From contig NVXE01000012.1 in assembly GCA_002746975.1 (NCBI GenBank), positions 3,202 through 67,201 on the forward strand: DNA of 64,000 nucleotides, written 5' to 3'. The translations under genes and the position numbers were made by a program. The first letter of the stretch is position 1. Each line of letters begins with the position of its first letter. The DNA is from Bacteroidota bacterium (GTDB lineage Bacteria > Bacteroidota > Bacteroidia > Flavobacteriales_D > Sanyastnellaceae). Of this stretch, positions 35,874-45,116 are shown piece after piece. The notes under the pieces are model-generated. The model searched no databases and was not told where the DNA came from. It saw only the letters and a list, made by a program, of their open reading frames with translations.

Positions 35874-36686
35874 ATGAAAATTTCAAATATAATATTAAGG
35901 GCAAGTTTTTACATGAGTGTAGGTATTCTATTGCTAGGAGTTTCAAGCCCAAACCTTTTCGCTCAAGACTATCAAGACACATCTGATGCGCGAGAAATTG
36001 CGTACAAAGTTTATAATCGCAAAGCACCATCTAATGGTGAGAGCGATATGACGATGACGCTCATAAATAAAAAGGGAGGTGAGAGAGTTAGGTCACTCCA
36101 TCAGTTTTTTATCGACCTAGGGGAAGAAGAAAGACAAATCATGTTCTTCACAGCCCCAGCCGATGTGAAAAACACCTCATTTATGAACTTTTCTTATGAA
36201 GAAGCAGATCGTGACGATGATCAGTGGTTATATCTACCCGCCCTCAAAAAAGTGAAGCGCATCTCATCTTCAAGCAAGGATAACGAGTTTATGGGGTCTG
36301 ACTTTACATACGAGGATATGGAAAAACGGTCTCCCGAGCGAGATGTTCAAACCTTACTAAGGTCGGAGAACTTCAATGGTGAGGAGGTATGGGTTATCGA
36401 GGCTACACCTATAGAAGAAGAGCAGTACACGAAGAGGGTGGTTTGGGTTTCAAAAGAAAAAAGCTTGCCTCTAAAAATGGACTTTTACGACGAAGATGGG
36501 GAGCTTTTAAAAACCCTTACTATTGAAAAAACTGCCCAAATCAAAGGCTACTGGATTATCACGAACCAGGTGATGCGTAACGTCCAGAAAAACCACAAAA
36601 CGGTCATTTCATTAGATAATGTACAAGTTGAAAACGGTACAGATGAGAGTAAGTTCACTCAGCGTGAAATGGAGAGAGGACTTTAA
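35874..36686 (+). CDS. LolA-like outer membrane lipoprotein-sorting protein
   Basis: A 270-residue periplasmic protein with a signal peptide (cleavage after LFAQD). It belongs to the LolA/TP_0789-like family (COG2834 type): RDDDQWLYLPALKKVKRISSSSKDNEFMGSDFTYEDM is the family landmark (about 117-155, quoted here in shortened sense). Such proteins bind lipids in a half-barrel and are usually paired with RND pumps. It follows the pump after 10 bases, so it may be the periplasmic carrier of the pumped lipid. Confidence 0.9.
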   Translation: MKISNIILRASFYMSVGILLLGVSSPNLFAQDYQDTSDAREIAYKVYNRKAPSNGESDMTMTLINKKGGERVRSLHQFFIDLGEEERQIMFFTAPADVKNTSFMNFSYEEADRDDDQWLYLPALKKVKRISSSSKDNEFMGSDFTYEDMEKRSPERDVQTLLRSENFNGEEVWVIEATPIEEEQYTKRVVWVSKEKSLPLKMDFYDEDGELLKTLTIEKTAQIKGYWIITNQVMRNVQKNHKTVISLDNVQVENGTDESKFTQREMERGL

Positions 36687-36696
36687 TTTTTTTTAA

Positions 36697-37947
36697 ATGA
36701 AAAATCATAACAAAATATTATTTGCTTTAGCTGTATTGTTATCCCAAACACTCACAACGCAAATTAACGCTCAAGAAGAAGCGGTAGAGATAAACGGTTT
36801 TGCAAGAAATTATACGGGATTACTCTTCGATAATGGTGATTACAGTATTCTTCAAAATACACTAGATTTAAGTTTAAAACATAGGCGTAAAAATATCGGA
36901 TTCTTCGCAAATCCTTTTATATACAAGTATTCGTACCAAGACGATTACTTCGATTTCAGAGAGCTATATGTCGATATCTATACGGAAAAACTTGATTTAA
37001 GAATAGGAAAGCAACAAATCGTATGGGGACAAGCAGATGGAGTATTTATCACGGATATTGTGTCTCCATTAAATTTAACGGAGTTTTTACTTTGGGATTT
37101 TAACGAAATACGAATGGGGGTTAACGCCGTAAAGGCGATTTATTATCCACATCCTGACCACGATATTGAGGTTGTATGGATTCCTTCGTTTACACCTTCA
37201 CTTTTACCGGGTGAGGGATCTATTTGGCGTCCTTCAATGTCATTCCCTATTGTTCCTACATTTGATTATTCAAATGTTTTGGTTAATACAAATATTAAAA
37301 ACAGTGAGATTTTTGTAAGGTACTCATTAAGCAAATCATTTTTAGACCTTCAGCTTATAGGAGCTTCAACTTGGGACGACATTGCGAGCAATTATGTTCA
37401 AATGCAAGTCGACTCTACGATGAATCTTACGGGTATTATTGTAAGGCCAGAGCATTCTCGTCTTTTACTTGGTGGCATGAACTTTAGTGCGTCTTTAGGC
37501 GACTTCGTTCTAAGGGGAGAAGCTGCATATTATGATGGTAAGAGGTTTTCGACACTCGACCCATACGCAGATGGGGCTTTAGTAGAAAAGGGCTACTTGA
37601 ACTATGTTGTAGGTTTAGATAGGACGTTAGGAGATTGGAGGTTGAGCACTCAATTTATTCAAAAAGTCATACTCGATTACGATGACCTAATTATAAATGA
37701 TGAAGTGGATAACACTATGACGTTTATGGTAAACAAGACCTTCTTTAGAGACCAACTTCGGCTTGAAATGTTTTCATATGTAGGCCTTAATAATCAAGAC
37801 GCCCTATTAAGGCTTCGTGCATTCTACTTTCCTTATGATGGAATAGGTATCGAGCTAGGTACAAATTTATTTCTTGGAGATCATGGAACTTTTGGTCAAT
37901 ACAGTAATAATAACATGGTCTATTCAAGACTCAAATACAGTTTCTAG
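36697..37947 (+). CDS. DUF1302-like outer membrane beta-barrel
   Basis: A 416-residue exported protein with a signal peptide (cleavage near INAQE). The remainder is a run of amphipathic beta strands ending in an aromatic C-terminus (SRLKYSF), as in outer membrane barrels. The stretch LRIGKQQIVWGQADG is typical for DUF1302-like proteins that accompany RND pumps. It is 10 bases after the LolA-like gene. Role inferred: outer membrane exit or acceptor for the pumped compound. Confidence 0.85.
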   Translation: MKNHNKILFALAVLLSQTLTTQINAQEEAVEINGFARNYTGLLFDNGDYSILQNTLDLSLKHRRKNIGFFANPFIYKYSYQDDYFDFRELYVDIYTEKLDLRIGKQQIVWGQADGVFITDIVSPLNLTEFLLWDFNEIRMGVNAVKAIYYPHPDHDIEVVWIPSFTPSLLPGEGSIWRPSMSFPIVPTFDYSNVLVNTNIKNSEIFVRYSLSKSFLDLQLIGASTWDDIASNYVQMQVDSTMNLTGIIVRPEHSRLLLGGMNFSASLGDFVLRGEAAYYDGKRFSTLDPYADGALVEKGYLNYVVGLDRTLGDWRLSTQFIQKVILDYDDLIINDEVDNTMTFMVNKTFFRDQLRLEMFSYVGLNNQDALLRLRAFYFPYDGIGIELGTNLFLGDHGTFGQYSNNNMVYSRLKYSF

Positions 37948-37971
37948 TCATATTCCAAATAATTATAAATC

Positions 37972-38394
37972 ATGAAATTTTCAATTAATACAGTTTTAGT
38001 GCTACTAATGTCGTTTACAGCATTTTCTTGCAACTCTCAAACATCGTCTAAGCAAACAACTATAGAAAACCTGGTCCTTAATGGTACTGACAGGTGGAAG
38101 GCAAACGAAGCGACGATTACGGGAATACATAATATGTCTGATATGCTCGAAAATTTTACAGATACGGAAAACCTCAACTCATACAAGAAATTATCGAATA
38201 ACCTTCAGAAGGAGTTTTATTTAATATTCCAAAACTGTACTATGTCAGGAGAATCGCATAATCAGCTTCACCATTATTTACACCCATTAAAAGCCCTTAT
38301 AGAGTCAGTTGAGTCAAATGAGTTAAAAGAAGCTATGATAAATTTCGAAAAAGTAAAATATCACTTGAATGAATTTGATGAATTTTTCAAATAA
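37972..38394 (+). CDS. Small lipoprotein of unknown family
   Basis: A 140-residue lipoprotein with lipobox SFTAFSC (Cys near 20). The mature part is mostly helical and contains a conserved-looking C..S.E.H..LHHYLHPL segment (about 83-103) with Cys and five His residues, a possible metal or haem site. No family was recognised. It lies 24 bases after the barrel gene and is the last gene of the export unit. Confidence 0.75.
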   Translation: MKFSINTVLVLLMSFTAFSCNSQTSSKQTTIENLVLNGTDRWKANEATITGIHNMSDMLENFTDTENLNSYKKLSNNLQKEFYLIFQNCTMSGESHNQLHHYLHPLKALIESVESNELKEAMINFEKVKYHLNEFDEFFK

Positions 38395-38403
38395 AAGATG
38401 TTT

Positions 38404-38433
38404 AAAGACACCTGCCATTTCAAATTGTCTTTT
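38404..38433 (+). terminator. Terminator after the lipoprotein gene
   Basis: A 7-bp stem AAAGACA/TGTCTTT is followed by T residues. Confidence 0.5.
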
Positions 38434-38535
38434 ATAAAACAGTATTGTCCAGTTGTTTAGTTATCAAATGTTGAGGTAAAGAAAATTCAAGTATTACAGC
38501 AACTCAATTATTAAGTCTTTTTTAACACAAAAACA

Positions 38536-38566
38536 TTTGCCTCGAAAAATCAAGAGATTATTTTTA
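38536..38566 (+). promoter_or_regulatory. Promoter of the small gene at 38571
   Basis: TTTG at 38536-38539 and TATTTTTA at 38559-38566 have a 19-base spacer. The GTG start follows after four bases. Confidence 0.6.
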
Positions 38567-38570
38567 CGGT

Positions 38571-38957
38571 GTGAAAACAAAAAAATCATTCAATATTATA
38601 TCGAGTCTGATTTTTGTTTGGGTTCTATCTTTTTTAAGTAAAGAGACCTTATTTCTCGAGCAACAAGAAACTTTATTTGAAGAAGAAATAAGGGGCGGAG
38701 AGGAATCGGAAGGGATGATTTTATCATTCTTATTTCAAGAAAAAAATATTAGTGGAGACGGAGGGAAGAAGAGTGCATCACATAAGATGCAGTTCTCTTC
38801 AGTTGCTCACACTTTTAGGCCAAATTTCATATCCATTAGCCTTATTCACTCTATAAGAGCTAAATTTCAAGTTGACCTGTTTCTAAGTAACAGCGTCCAC
38901 GAACTTTTCCTAGTTTACTGTACACTAAAACTACCTTTTACTCAAGTTCTTAGATAG
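38571..38957 (+). CDS. Hypothetical small membrane-anchored or secreted protein
   Basis: A 128-residue product starting with GTG. It begins with a basic residue stretch and one hydrophobic helix (about 8-23), then an acidic stretch with EEEIRGGEESEG, and ends in a beta-like region. No family was recognised. Support that it is real comes from a well-formed TTTG/TATTTTTA promoter ending four bases before the GTG, the same geometry as eight other genes here, and a structured hairpin with a T run after it. It lies upstream of the SulP-DabA-DabB unit and could encode an accessory part, but that is speculation. Confidence 0.55.
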   Translation: MKTKKSFNIISSLIFVWVLSFLSKETLFLEQQETLFEEEIRGGEESEGMILSFLFQEKNISGDGGKKSASHKMQFSSVAHTFRPNFISISLIHSIRAKFQVDLFLSNSVHELFLVYCTLKLPFTQVLR

Positions 38958-38978
38958 TAAGAATTTTTCGAGTAAAAC

Positions 38979-39043
38979 ATGATCGCGAGCTTCTCAATTT
39001 GTATAAAATTAGAGAGAGTCTTTCGCTAGATCATCCTTTTTTT
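38979..39043 (+). terminator. Long imperfect hairpin with T run before the SulP gene
   Basis: ATGATC pairs with GATCAT, GCGA with TCGC, and TTCTCAATTT with AAATTAGAGAG with a bulge, and seven T follow. It either ends the 38571 transcript or serves as an attenuator for the SulP-DabA-DabB operon. Confidence 0.55.
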
Positions 39044-39087
39044 AATGTGTTTGCACCAGGCTAGTCGCGTGCTTAAAAACTAGTAAA

Positions 39088-39095
39088 TATTTCTG
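39088..39095 (+). promoter_or_regulatory. Possible -7 box of the SulP-DabAB operon
   Basis: TATTTCTG matches TAnnTTTG at five of six positions and stands three bases before the SulP ATG. No -33 element is obvious. Confidence 0.35.
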
Positions 39096-39098
39096 ATT

Positions 39099-40685
39099 AT
39101 GGATAAAATTAATATGTCTCAACCAAAAGACTGGTTAGAAGGATTGAAGGAGAATTTCTCATCTGACTTGAGTTCAGGATTTGTTGTTTTTTTATTGGCT
39201 CTTCCTTTAAGTTTAGGAATTGCACAAGCATCCGGAATACCTCCTCTTATGGGAATTATTTCGGCTATTGTAGGTGGTGTGCTAGTAACATTTATCACAG
39301 GGTGTAAGCTTGCGATTAAAGGACCTGCTGCTGGGTTGATAGTTATTGTGGCTGGAGCAGTTTCAGAGTTTGGAGGAGATGAAATAGGATGGAAATTAGC
39401 TGCTGGGGCAATGGTAGCTGCTGGAATAGTCCAAATATTATTCGGCTTAATTAAATTAGGTAAATATGTGGATTTCTTCCCCTTGTCAGCAATACATGGT
39501 ATGTTAGCTGCCATAGGATTGATAATAATTGCGAAGCAAGTTCCTGTACTACTTAATACTTCCCCAGAATTAAGTAAAGGAATGGGGCCTTTTGAGCTGT
39601 TTTCTGAAATTCCTACATTCATAGCAAACCTCGATCCAAGTGCAACATTTATAGGAATTGTAAGTTTACTTTTGATGATTTTTTGGCCTAAAATCAAGAA
39701 TGGATTTCTATCTAAGATACCTGCTCCTCTTGTAGTCTTGTTATTTGCCATACCAGCAGGTATGTTATTCGAGTTTTCTACTATTAAACCTAGTTACACG
39801 CTTGTTAAGGTAGGTAATCTCATAGATTCGATAGCAATTAATGCTGACTTTTCGGGAGTATCTCATCTTGGGATTTTCGTTAAATATGTTGTTATGTTTG
39901 CTTTAGTGGGATCCTTAGAGAGCCTTCTGACAGTAAAGGCTATAGATCTTCTAGATCCTTTTAAAAGAAAATCAGATCCAAATAAAGATTTGATTGCAGT
40001 AGGAATAGGAAATACTCTTGTTGCCTTCTTAGGGGGATACCCTATGATATCTGAGGTAGCAAGAAGTTCGGCTAACATTAAAAATGGAGCGAAAACAAGA
40101 TGGGCAAACTTTTTTCACGGTTCATTCTTGTTAATTTTCGTACTTGTAGCCTACCCAGTTCTTGAAATGATTCCTAACGCAGCTTTAGCGGCGATGCTTA
40201 TATCGGTAGGGATAAATTTGGCACATCCGAAAGAGTTTGTACATATGTATGAAATCGGCAAAGACCAGTTGGCCATATTTTTAACTACGATTGTTTTTAC
40301 GTTAGTAGAAGACCTGTTGATAGGAATAGCCGCTGGAATTTTACTTAAGATAGTAATGCATCTCATACGAGGAGTTAAAATGAAGTCCTTGTTTAAGTCT
40401 TCAGTAGTTGTAACAAATGACAACGATAGTTATGTGGTTGAAATTAATGACTCTGCGGTGTTCTCTAATTATTTGGGCTTTAAAAAATATATAGACCAAA
40501 TTCCTGAAGGAAAGAAAATCACAGTATTACTATCTGAATCTGTACTACTTATGGATCATTCATTTATTGATGATTTATACAGATTGCAATACGACTATGA
40601 ACTAGCAAATGGAGTGTTTTTAATAGAAGGGTTCCAGGAAATGAAACCCATTTCGTCTCACAAACTATCTGTACATATTCGCTAA
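39099..40685 (+). CDS. SulP-family anion transporter next to DabAB
   Basis: A 528-residue SulP permease. The N-terminal signature DLSSGFVVFLLALPLSLGIAQASG-like region (helix 1-2, about 20-48) and the transport core (to about 430) are followed by a short STAS domain (about 435-528). SulP members carry sulfate or bicarbonate. The stop is two bases before the dabA start, so it is co-transcribed with an inorganic-carbon system; bicarbonate is the most likely substrate. Its STAS domain is shorter than in the second SulP of the window (54886), and the two are diverged paralogues. Confidence 0.9.
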   Translation: MDKINMSQPKDWLEGLKENFSSDLSSGFVVFLLALPLSLGIAQASGIPPLMGIISAIVGGVLVTFITGCKLAIKGPAAGLIVIVAGAVSEFGGDEIGWKLAAGAMVAAGIVQILFGLIKLGKYVDFFPLSAIHGMLAAIGLIIIAKQVPVLLNTSPELSKGMGPFELFSEIPTFIANLDPSATFIGIVSLLLMIFWPKIKNGFLSKIPAPLVVLLFAIPAGMLFEFSTIKPSYTLVKVGNLIDSIAINADFSGVSHLGIFVKYVVMFALVGSLESLLTVKAIDLLDPFKRKSDPNKDLIAVGIGNTLVAFLGGYPMISEVARSSANIKNGAKTRWANFFHGSFLLIFVLVAYPVLEMIPNAALAAMLISVGINLAHPKEFVHMYEIGKDQLAIFLTTIVFTLVEDLLIGIAAGILLKIVMHLIRGVKMKSLFKSSVVVTNDNDSYVVEINDSAVFSNYLGFKKYIDQIPEGKKITVLLSESVLLMDHSFIDDLYRLQYDYELANGVFLIEGFQEMKPISSHKLSVHIR

Positions 40686-40687
40686 TT

Positions 40688-43228
40688 ATGAATAATATGA
40701 GTGATAAAAACTTTATTGAACAGGATGTCTTAAAGAAATTAAGGCACTACTTACCTGCACAAGCCACCTTAAAAGACTTTGTTCACCATAATTCTTTGCA
40801 TTCCTTTCAAAATAAAGAATTCTTTGATGGAATATTTAGTGCTTCTAAAATCTTCGGTTTCCACGTTACGTTTAATGTATACAACTACCGAAAGTTGCAT
40901 AAACAAGGAAGGATTAAGAAAAACATCTTAGACAGAACGATAATTAACTCTAAGGGTGCACACAATTTGGATTCTTACCTAGATAAGATGCTCCATAAAG
41001 AGTATGACCATAAGTATAACCCTCGTGTGGGGCAATTAAGAAAGCACTGGAAGAGTAGATATAAAATTGACTTAGATAATTTAGTTCAACCTATTTTATT
41101 TAGAATACTAGCTAGTTTTCTGGATCAAGGAATTGCTCTTTGGCATTTTCCTTTTGAAGAGAAAGGACTGTTAGGGGCAATTAAGATTCTAGAGGAAAAT
41201 AGCTTTAGTAGTTTCTTTAATTCTAAAAGAACGAAAGAGTTACTGCACTCCGAGGATCTTTCTATTGAAAAGCTGCTAGAGATTCTTGTTGGTGATTCTA
41301 AGTATTTTGAAAACTATCTATTCGACCAACAATATGGTCATAAAGGATGGAGTGGTTTAATGAGTGTTATTGAAGAAAATCCGGATACTATTTTCTATAA
41401 GAAAAATGTTCAATTTAAAGATTTAATAATCCTAGAATTGCTTTTAGAAATAGACTCTCTGGATAAGGTTCTAGGCAAATCATGGGACCCACTAGCAAAG
41501 GGGTTATCTATAAAACCTGTTGATTATTTATCTGAAGTTAAGCATGGAGAATTACAAGAAATCCTTCAATTGTGGCAGGAAGCTTTTGAGTGGGATTATT
41601 ACGATGATGTATTAGCTGGTGTGGGTTTTTTAGCTAAAACTCGTAAGAAAGAAAGCCCCAAAAATGTAAGCTTCCAAGCAATGTTTTGTGTCGATGATAG
41701 AGAGTGTTCGTATAGAAGGCATTTAGAAAGCATTGATAATAAATGCGTTACCCTAGGCGCTCCCGGATTTTATGGCGCTGCAATATATTTCAAGCCTTTC
41801 GGAGGAAAATTTTACGATAAAAACTGCCCTGTAGCTGTAACTCCTACTCATATAATTAAGGAGGTTGAAATTCAACAGGTAAGGAAGCATGAGATTTATC
41901 ATCATAATAAGACTCATTCACTACTGCAAGGAGCATTGTCCTCATTTTCTATAGGCTTATTAGCCGGGTTAAAAATGACAATTGACTTAGCAAGGCCAAA
42001 AATGCAAGCAGATATTTCTAATGCATTTGCCCATATGGATGTCAATGGTAAACTTTTAATTGAAAATAAGGGTAATAACGAGATAGAAAATGGGCTGCCC
42101 GTTGGATATCAAGTGCATGAAATGGTAGATGTTGTTGAGTCATTGTTAGTAGGCATTGGGCTAACAGATGATTTTGCAGATATTGTTTACGTAGTTGCTC
42201 ACGGAAGCAGTAGCGCAAACAACCCTCATCATGGAGCTCATGATTGTGGAGCTTGTAGTGGTAGGCCAGGAGCTGTTAATGCTAGGGTTTTCTCATATAT
42301 GGCAAATCATTCAACAGTACGAGAAAGATTAATCGAACGCGGAGTTATTATTCCTGAAAAAACTCAGTTCATAGGAGCTATGCATGATACAGCGAGTGAT
42401 GACATAGCATTTTATGACGAGGATATTTTATATAAAGAAAACCTTAAAGCTCATAAAATTAATGTCCAAAATTTTGAATCGGCTTTAGATATAAATGCAA
42501 AGGAAAGAGCTCGTCGCTTCGCTTCGATTAACATTAAAAAAGACTTAAAAAAGATAAGGAATGAGATTAAGAAGAGGTCTGTATCCTACTTTGAACCTAG
42601 ACCAGAGCTGGGGCACGGAACTAACGCTCTTTGTCATATTGGATCAAGGGAAAAAATTAAGGGCTTGTTTCTAGATAGAAGGGCTTTTTTACAATCTTAT
42701 AATTGGGAGAAAGATCCAGAAGGAGAGGTTTTGGCTCAAGTTTTAGGACCTCTACCTGGTGTCTGTGGTGGGATAAACTTAGAATATTATTTCTCTAGAA
42801 TGGACATGGAGAAAATGGGTGCCGGCACGAAATTACCTCATAATGTAACAGGTCTAATAGGTGTTACAAATAGTAGTGATGGAGATATCAGAACAGGTCT
42901 GCCACTTCAGATGATAGAAAATCACGATCCAGTGAGGTTGCTTATGATGATTGAACATAAACCAGAGGTTATTTTAAAAATAATAAAGGCCTCGAAGAGT
43001 ATTTATGATTGGTTCGATAAAGGTTGGATTCATCTAATATCAATCTCACCAGAAGACAATAATTTATACCTATTTGAGAAAGGAGAGTTTAAGCTTTACG
43101 TTCCCGAAAACGAGGTGTTAAAGTCAGATGATATTAACGTCATCATTGAAGAAGGGGTAGAAATGAAGACGAATCATATTTTAGACGCAACACTGGAAAA
43201 TATTCCAACTATTGTTTATCCAAATTAA
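40688..43228 (+). CDS. dabA: Inorganic carbon transporter subunit DabA (DUF2309)
   Basis: An 846-residue DabA protein (formerly DUF2309), the carbonic-anhydrase-like half of the DAB CO2-trapping complex. The predicted zinc site is intact: C334 and D336 in FCVDDRECSYRR, and H505 and C520 in VAHGSSSANNPHHGAHDCGA. The 15-residue distance between His and the second Cys is that of characterised DabA. The protein lacks membrane helices and must work with DabB. In the known system, vectorial hydration of CO2 to bicarbonate is driven by a cation gradient through DabB. It lies 2 bases after SulP and 5 before dabB. Confidence 0.95.
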   Translation: MNNMSDKNFIEQDVLKKLRHYLPAQATLKDFVHHNSLHSFQNKEFFDGIFSASKIFGFHVTFNVYNYRKLHKQGRIKKNILDRTIINSKGAHNLDSYLDKMLHKEYDHKYNPRVGQLRKHWKSRYKIDLDNLVQPILFRILASFLDQGIALWHFPFEEKGLLGAIKILEENSFSSFFNSKRTKELLHSEDLSIEKLLEILVGDSKYFENYLFDQQYGHKGWSGLMSVIEENPDTIFYKKNVQFKDLIILELLLEIDSLDKVLGKSWDPLAKGLSIKPVDYLSEVKHGELQEILQLWQEAFEWDYYDDVLAGVGFLAKTRKKESPKNVSFQAMFCVDDRECSYRRHLESIDNKCVTLGAPGFYGAAIYFKPFGGKFYDKNCPVAVTPTHIIKEVEIQQVRKHEIYHHNKTHSLLQGALSSFSIGLLAGLKMTIDLARPKMQADISNAFAHMDVNGKLLIENKGNNEIENGLPVGYQVHEMVDVVESLLVGIGLTDDFADIVYVVAHGSSSANNPHHGAHDCGACSGRPGAVNARVFSYMANHSTVRERLIERGVIIPEKTQFIGAMHDTASDDIAFYDEDILYKENLKAHKINVQNFESALDINAKERARRFASINIKKDLKKIRNEIKKRSVSYFEPRPELGHGTNALCHIGSREKIKGLFLDRRAFLQSYNWEKDPEGEVLAQVLGPLPGVCGGINLEYYFSRMDMEKMGAGTKLPHNVTGLIGVTNSSDGDIRTGLPLQMIENHDPVRLLMMIEHKPEVILKIIKASKSIYDWFDKGWIHLISISPEDNNLYLFEKGEFKLYVPENEVLKSDDINVIIEEGVEMKTNHILDATLENIPTIVYPN

Positions 43229-43233
43229 TTAAA

Positions 43234-45102
43234 ATGAGCTATTTATTATATGCGTTACTCCTTTCCCCTCTATTTGCATTAGTAGTAGGGTTCGGATTGT
43301 CTAATGAGAATGAAAAAGGAATCTTTTATGTGTCTTTTCTCAGCGCCATAGTTAACTACGGAGTATTATTAATAGTATCTTTTCTATGGTTTAAAGGAGG
43401 TTTTGAACCTATTTTTATTCAAGGTCCTGTTTTATTTCATACAGGACATGCTGATTTTGCTATAAGTTTTTTAATTGATGGTTACAGTTTATCGTATCTT
43501 TTTACGGCTACTTTTTTAACTGCCATAATAATCGTCTTTAGTAAGAATTATATTCATAGAGAAAAGGGGTATAAGAGGTTTTTTAACAACATCAAATTTT
43601 TCTACTTAGGACTAGTTTTGGTACTAATGTCAGGAAACTTAGAAACGTTATTTCTAGGATGGGAGATTTTAGGTGTGACTTCATTCTTTTTGATAGGGTT
43701 TTATAGAGATAGATATTTGCCAGTTAAAAATGCTCTTAAAGTTGTATCTCTTTATAGAGTAGCAGATATTTCAATTTTACTAGGAATATGGTTGAGTCAT
43801 CACTATTTCGGATATAGCATTAACTTCAATGATATAGAGGGTATTTATAGTGAACATCATCATCTATTAAGTGATGATATTTATTTCTACTTAATCCCTG
43901 GTTTGTTTTTACTTGCTGCTATGGTTAAGTCAGCTCAGTTTCCATTTTCCTCATGGTTACCTAGAGCTATGGAAGGACCTACAACTTCGAGTTCGATATT
44001 TTATGGGTCACTATCAGCACATATTGGAGTATTCTTATTGATTCGTATTGCTCCATTGTGGGAAGGTAATTATTGGTTTCATTTCATAATTGGCGGGGTG
44101 GGGCTTATGACTGTGATTGTATCCTCATCAATTGCAAAAGTCCAATCTTCAATTAAAACGCAGATTGCTTATTCATCTTTAGCTCAGATAGGCTTAATGT
44201 TTATTGAAGTATCGTTTGGCCTCTATGGATTAGCGATTCTACACTTTGTAGGTAATGCAATGTTGCGTACTCATCAATTATTGATTTCGCCTTCTATTTT
44301 GAGCTATAAAATTCACGATCAGTTTTTTAATTTTAAAAAGCCACAAAAGCAAGGCTATAAAACATTTTATGAAAAGTTAAAATTAACGGTATACGTGCTG
44401 AGTATTAAGGAGTTCAACCTGGATACGTTTATGTATAACTATCTATGGAACCCGCTCAAGAAGATGGGAAAGCTTATTGATAGGCTTTCGTTTCGAACAA
44501 CTATGACAACGTTTGGTACTGTATTTTTAATCGGCTTGTATGGTGTTTATTTCAAAGACTTAGTTCCGGATTTGATTAAACATTACGTTTCTGAGATGTT
44601 CGCTCTCTTTAGCTTAATATTAATTCTTAAAGCTTTTGTAAACAGAGAGTCAGCGATAATTGCTTGGTCTTATTTAATAATAAGCCAGTTGCTTCTGTCT
44701 CTTTGTTTCGGTTACAATGAAGTATTCGACTTTTCACAGGTTCATATATTTTTAAGTGGAATTCTTGTGTCGGGAATTGTGGGATTACTTATTCTTAATA
44801 ATTTAAAAAATAAAGGCCAAACCTTAGATTTAAATGACTTTCATGGATTAGTTCACGATTATCCTAAACACGCGTTCATTTTCGTGATAGCATGCTTAGG
44901 GATTTCGGGGTTTCCTATAACACCTACATTTATTGGTGAGGATTTAATGTTAGGACACGTCCACGAAAATCAATTTATTTTATTGGCGTTTTTAACAGTT
45001 AATCTAATTCTAGACGGATTGGTAGTTTATAGAATTTATGCTCGTTTGTTTCTGGGTTTACATAAGAGTGACTTACATGATTTTGCATATAGGTCATCAT
45101 AA
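43234..45102 (+). CDS. dabB: DabB, NuoL-like proton/sodium-conducting subunit
   Basis: A 622-residue membrane protein of the proton-conducting transporter (NuoL/MrpA) superfamily. The key acidic residue in LGWEILGVTSFFLIGFYRDR (about 144-163) and the Lys in AAMVKSAQFPFSSWLPRAM are present. It is the membrane subunit that couples cation flow to DabA. A polar insert of about 60 residues follows helix block one (about 355-415). It is longer than the ~550 residues of DabB from chemoautotrophs. Confidence 0.92.
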   Translation: MSYLLYALLLSPLFALVVGFGLSNENEKGIFYVSFLSAIVNYGVLLIVSFLWFKGGFEPIFIQGPVLFHTGHADFAISFLIDGYSLSYLFTATFLTAIIIVFSKNYIHREKGYKRFFNNIKFFYLGLVLVLMSGNLETLFLGWEILGVTSFFLIGFYRDRYLPVKNALKVVSLYRVADISILLGIWLSHHYFGYSINFNDIEGIYSEHHHLLSDDIYFYLIPGLFLLAAMVKSAQFPFSSWLPRAMEGPTTSSSIFYGSLSAHIGVFLLIRIAPLWEGNYWFHFIIGGVGLMTVIVSSSIAKVQSSIKTQIAYSSLAQIGLMFIEVSFGLYGLAILHFVGNAMLRTHQLLISPSILSYKIHDQFFNFKKPQKQGYKTFYEKLKLTVYVLSIKEFNLDTFMYNYLWNPLKKMGKLIDRLSFRTTMTTFGTVFLIGLYGVYFKDLVPDLIKHYVSEMFALFSLILILKAFVNRESAIIAWSYLIISQLLLSLCFGYNEVFDFSQVHIFLSGILVSGIVGLLILNNLKNKGQTLDLNDFHGLVHDYPKHAFIFVIACLGISGFPITPTFIGEDLMLGHVHENQFILLAFLTVNLILDGLVVYRIYARLFLGLHKSDLHDFAYRSS

Positions 45103-45116
45103 TAATTTTTCATAAA

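Noticed and set aside
39119-39751. Long minus-strand frame inside the SulP gene
   Set aside because: Complement of membrane-helix codons, Pro/Ile/Ala-rich; no start signal or family.
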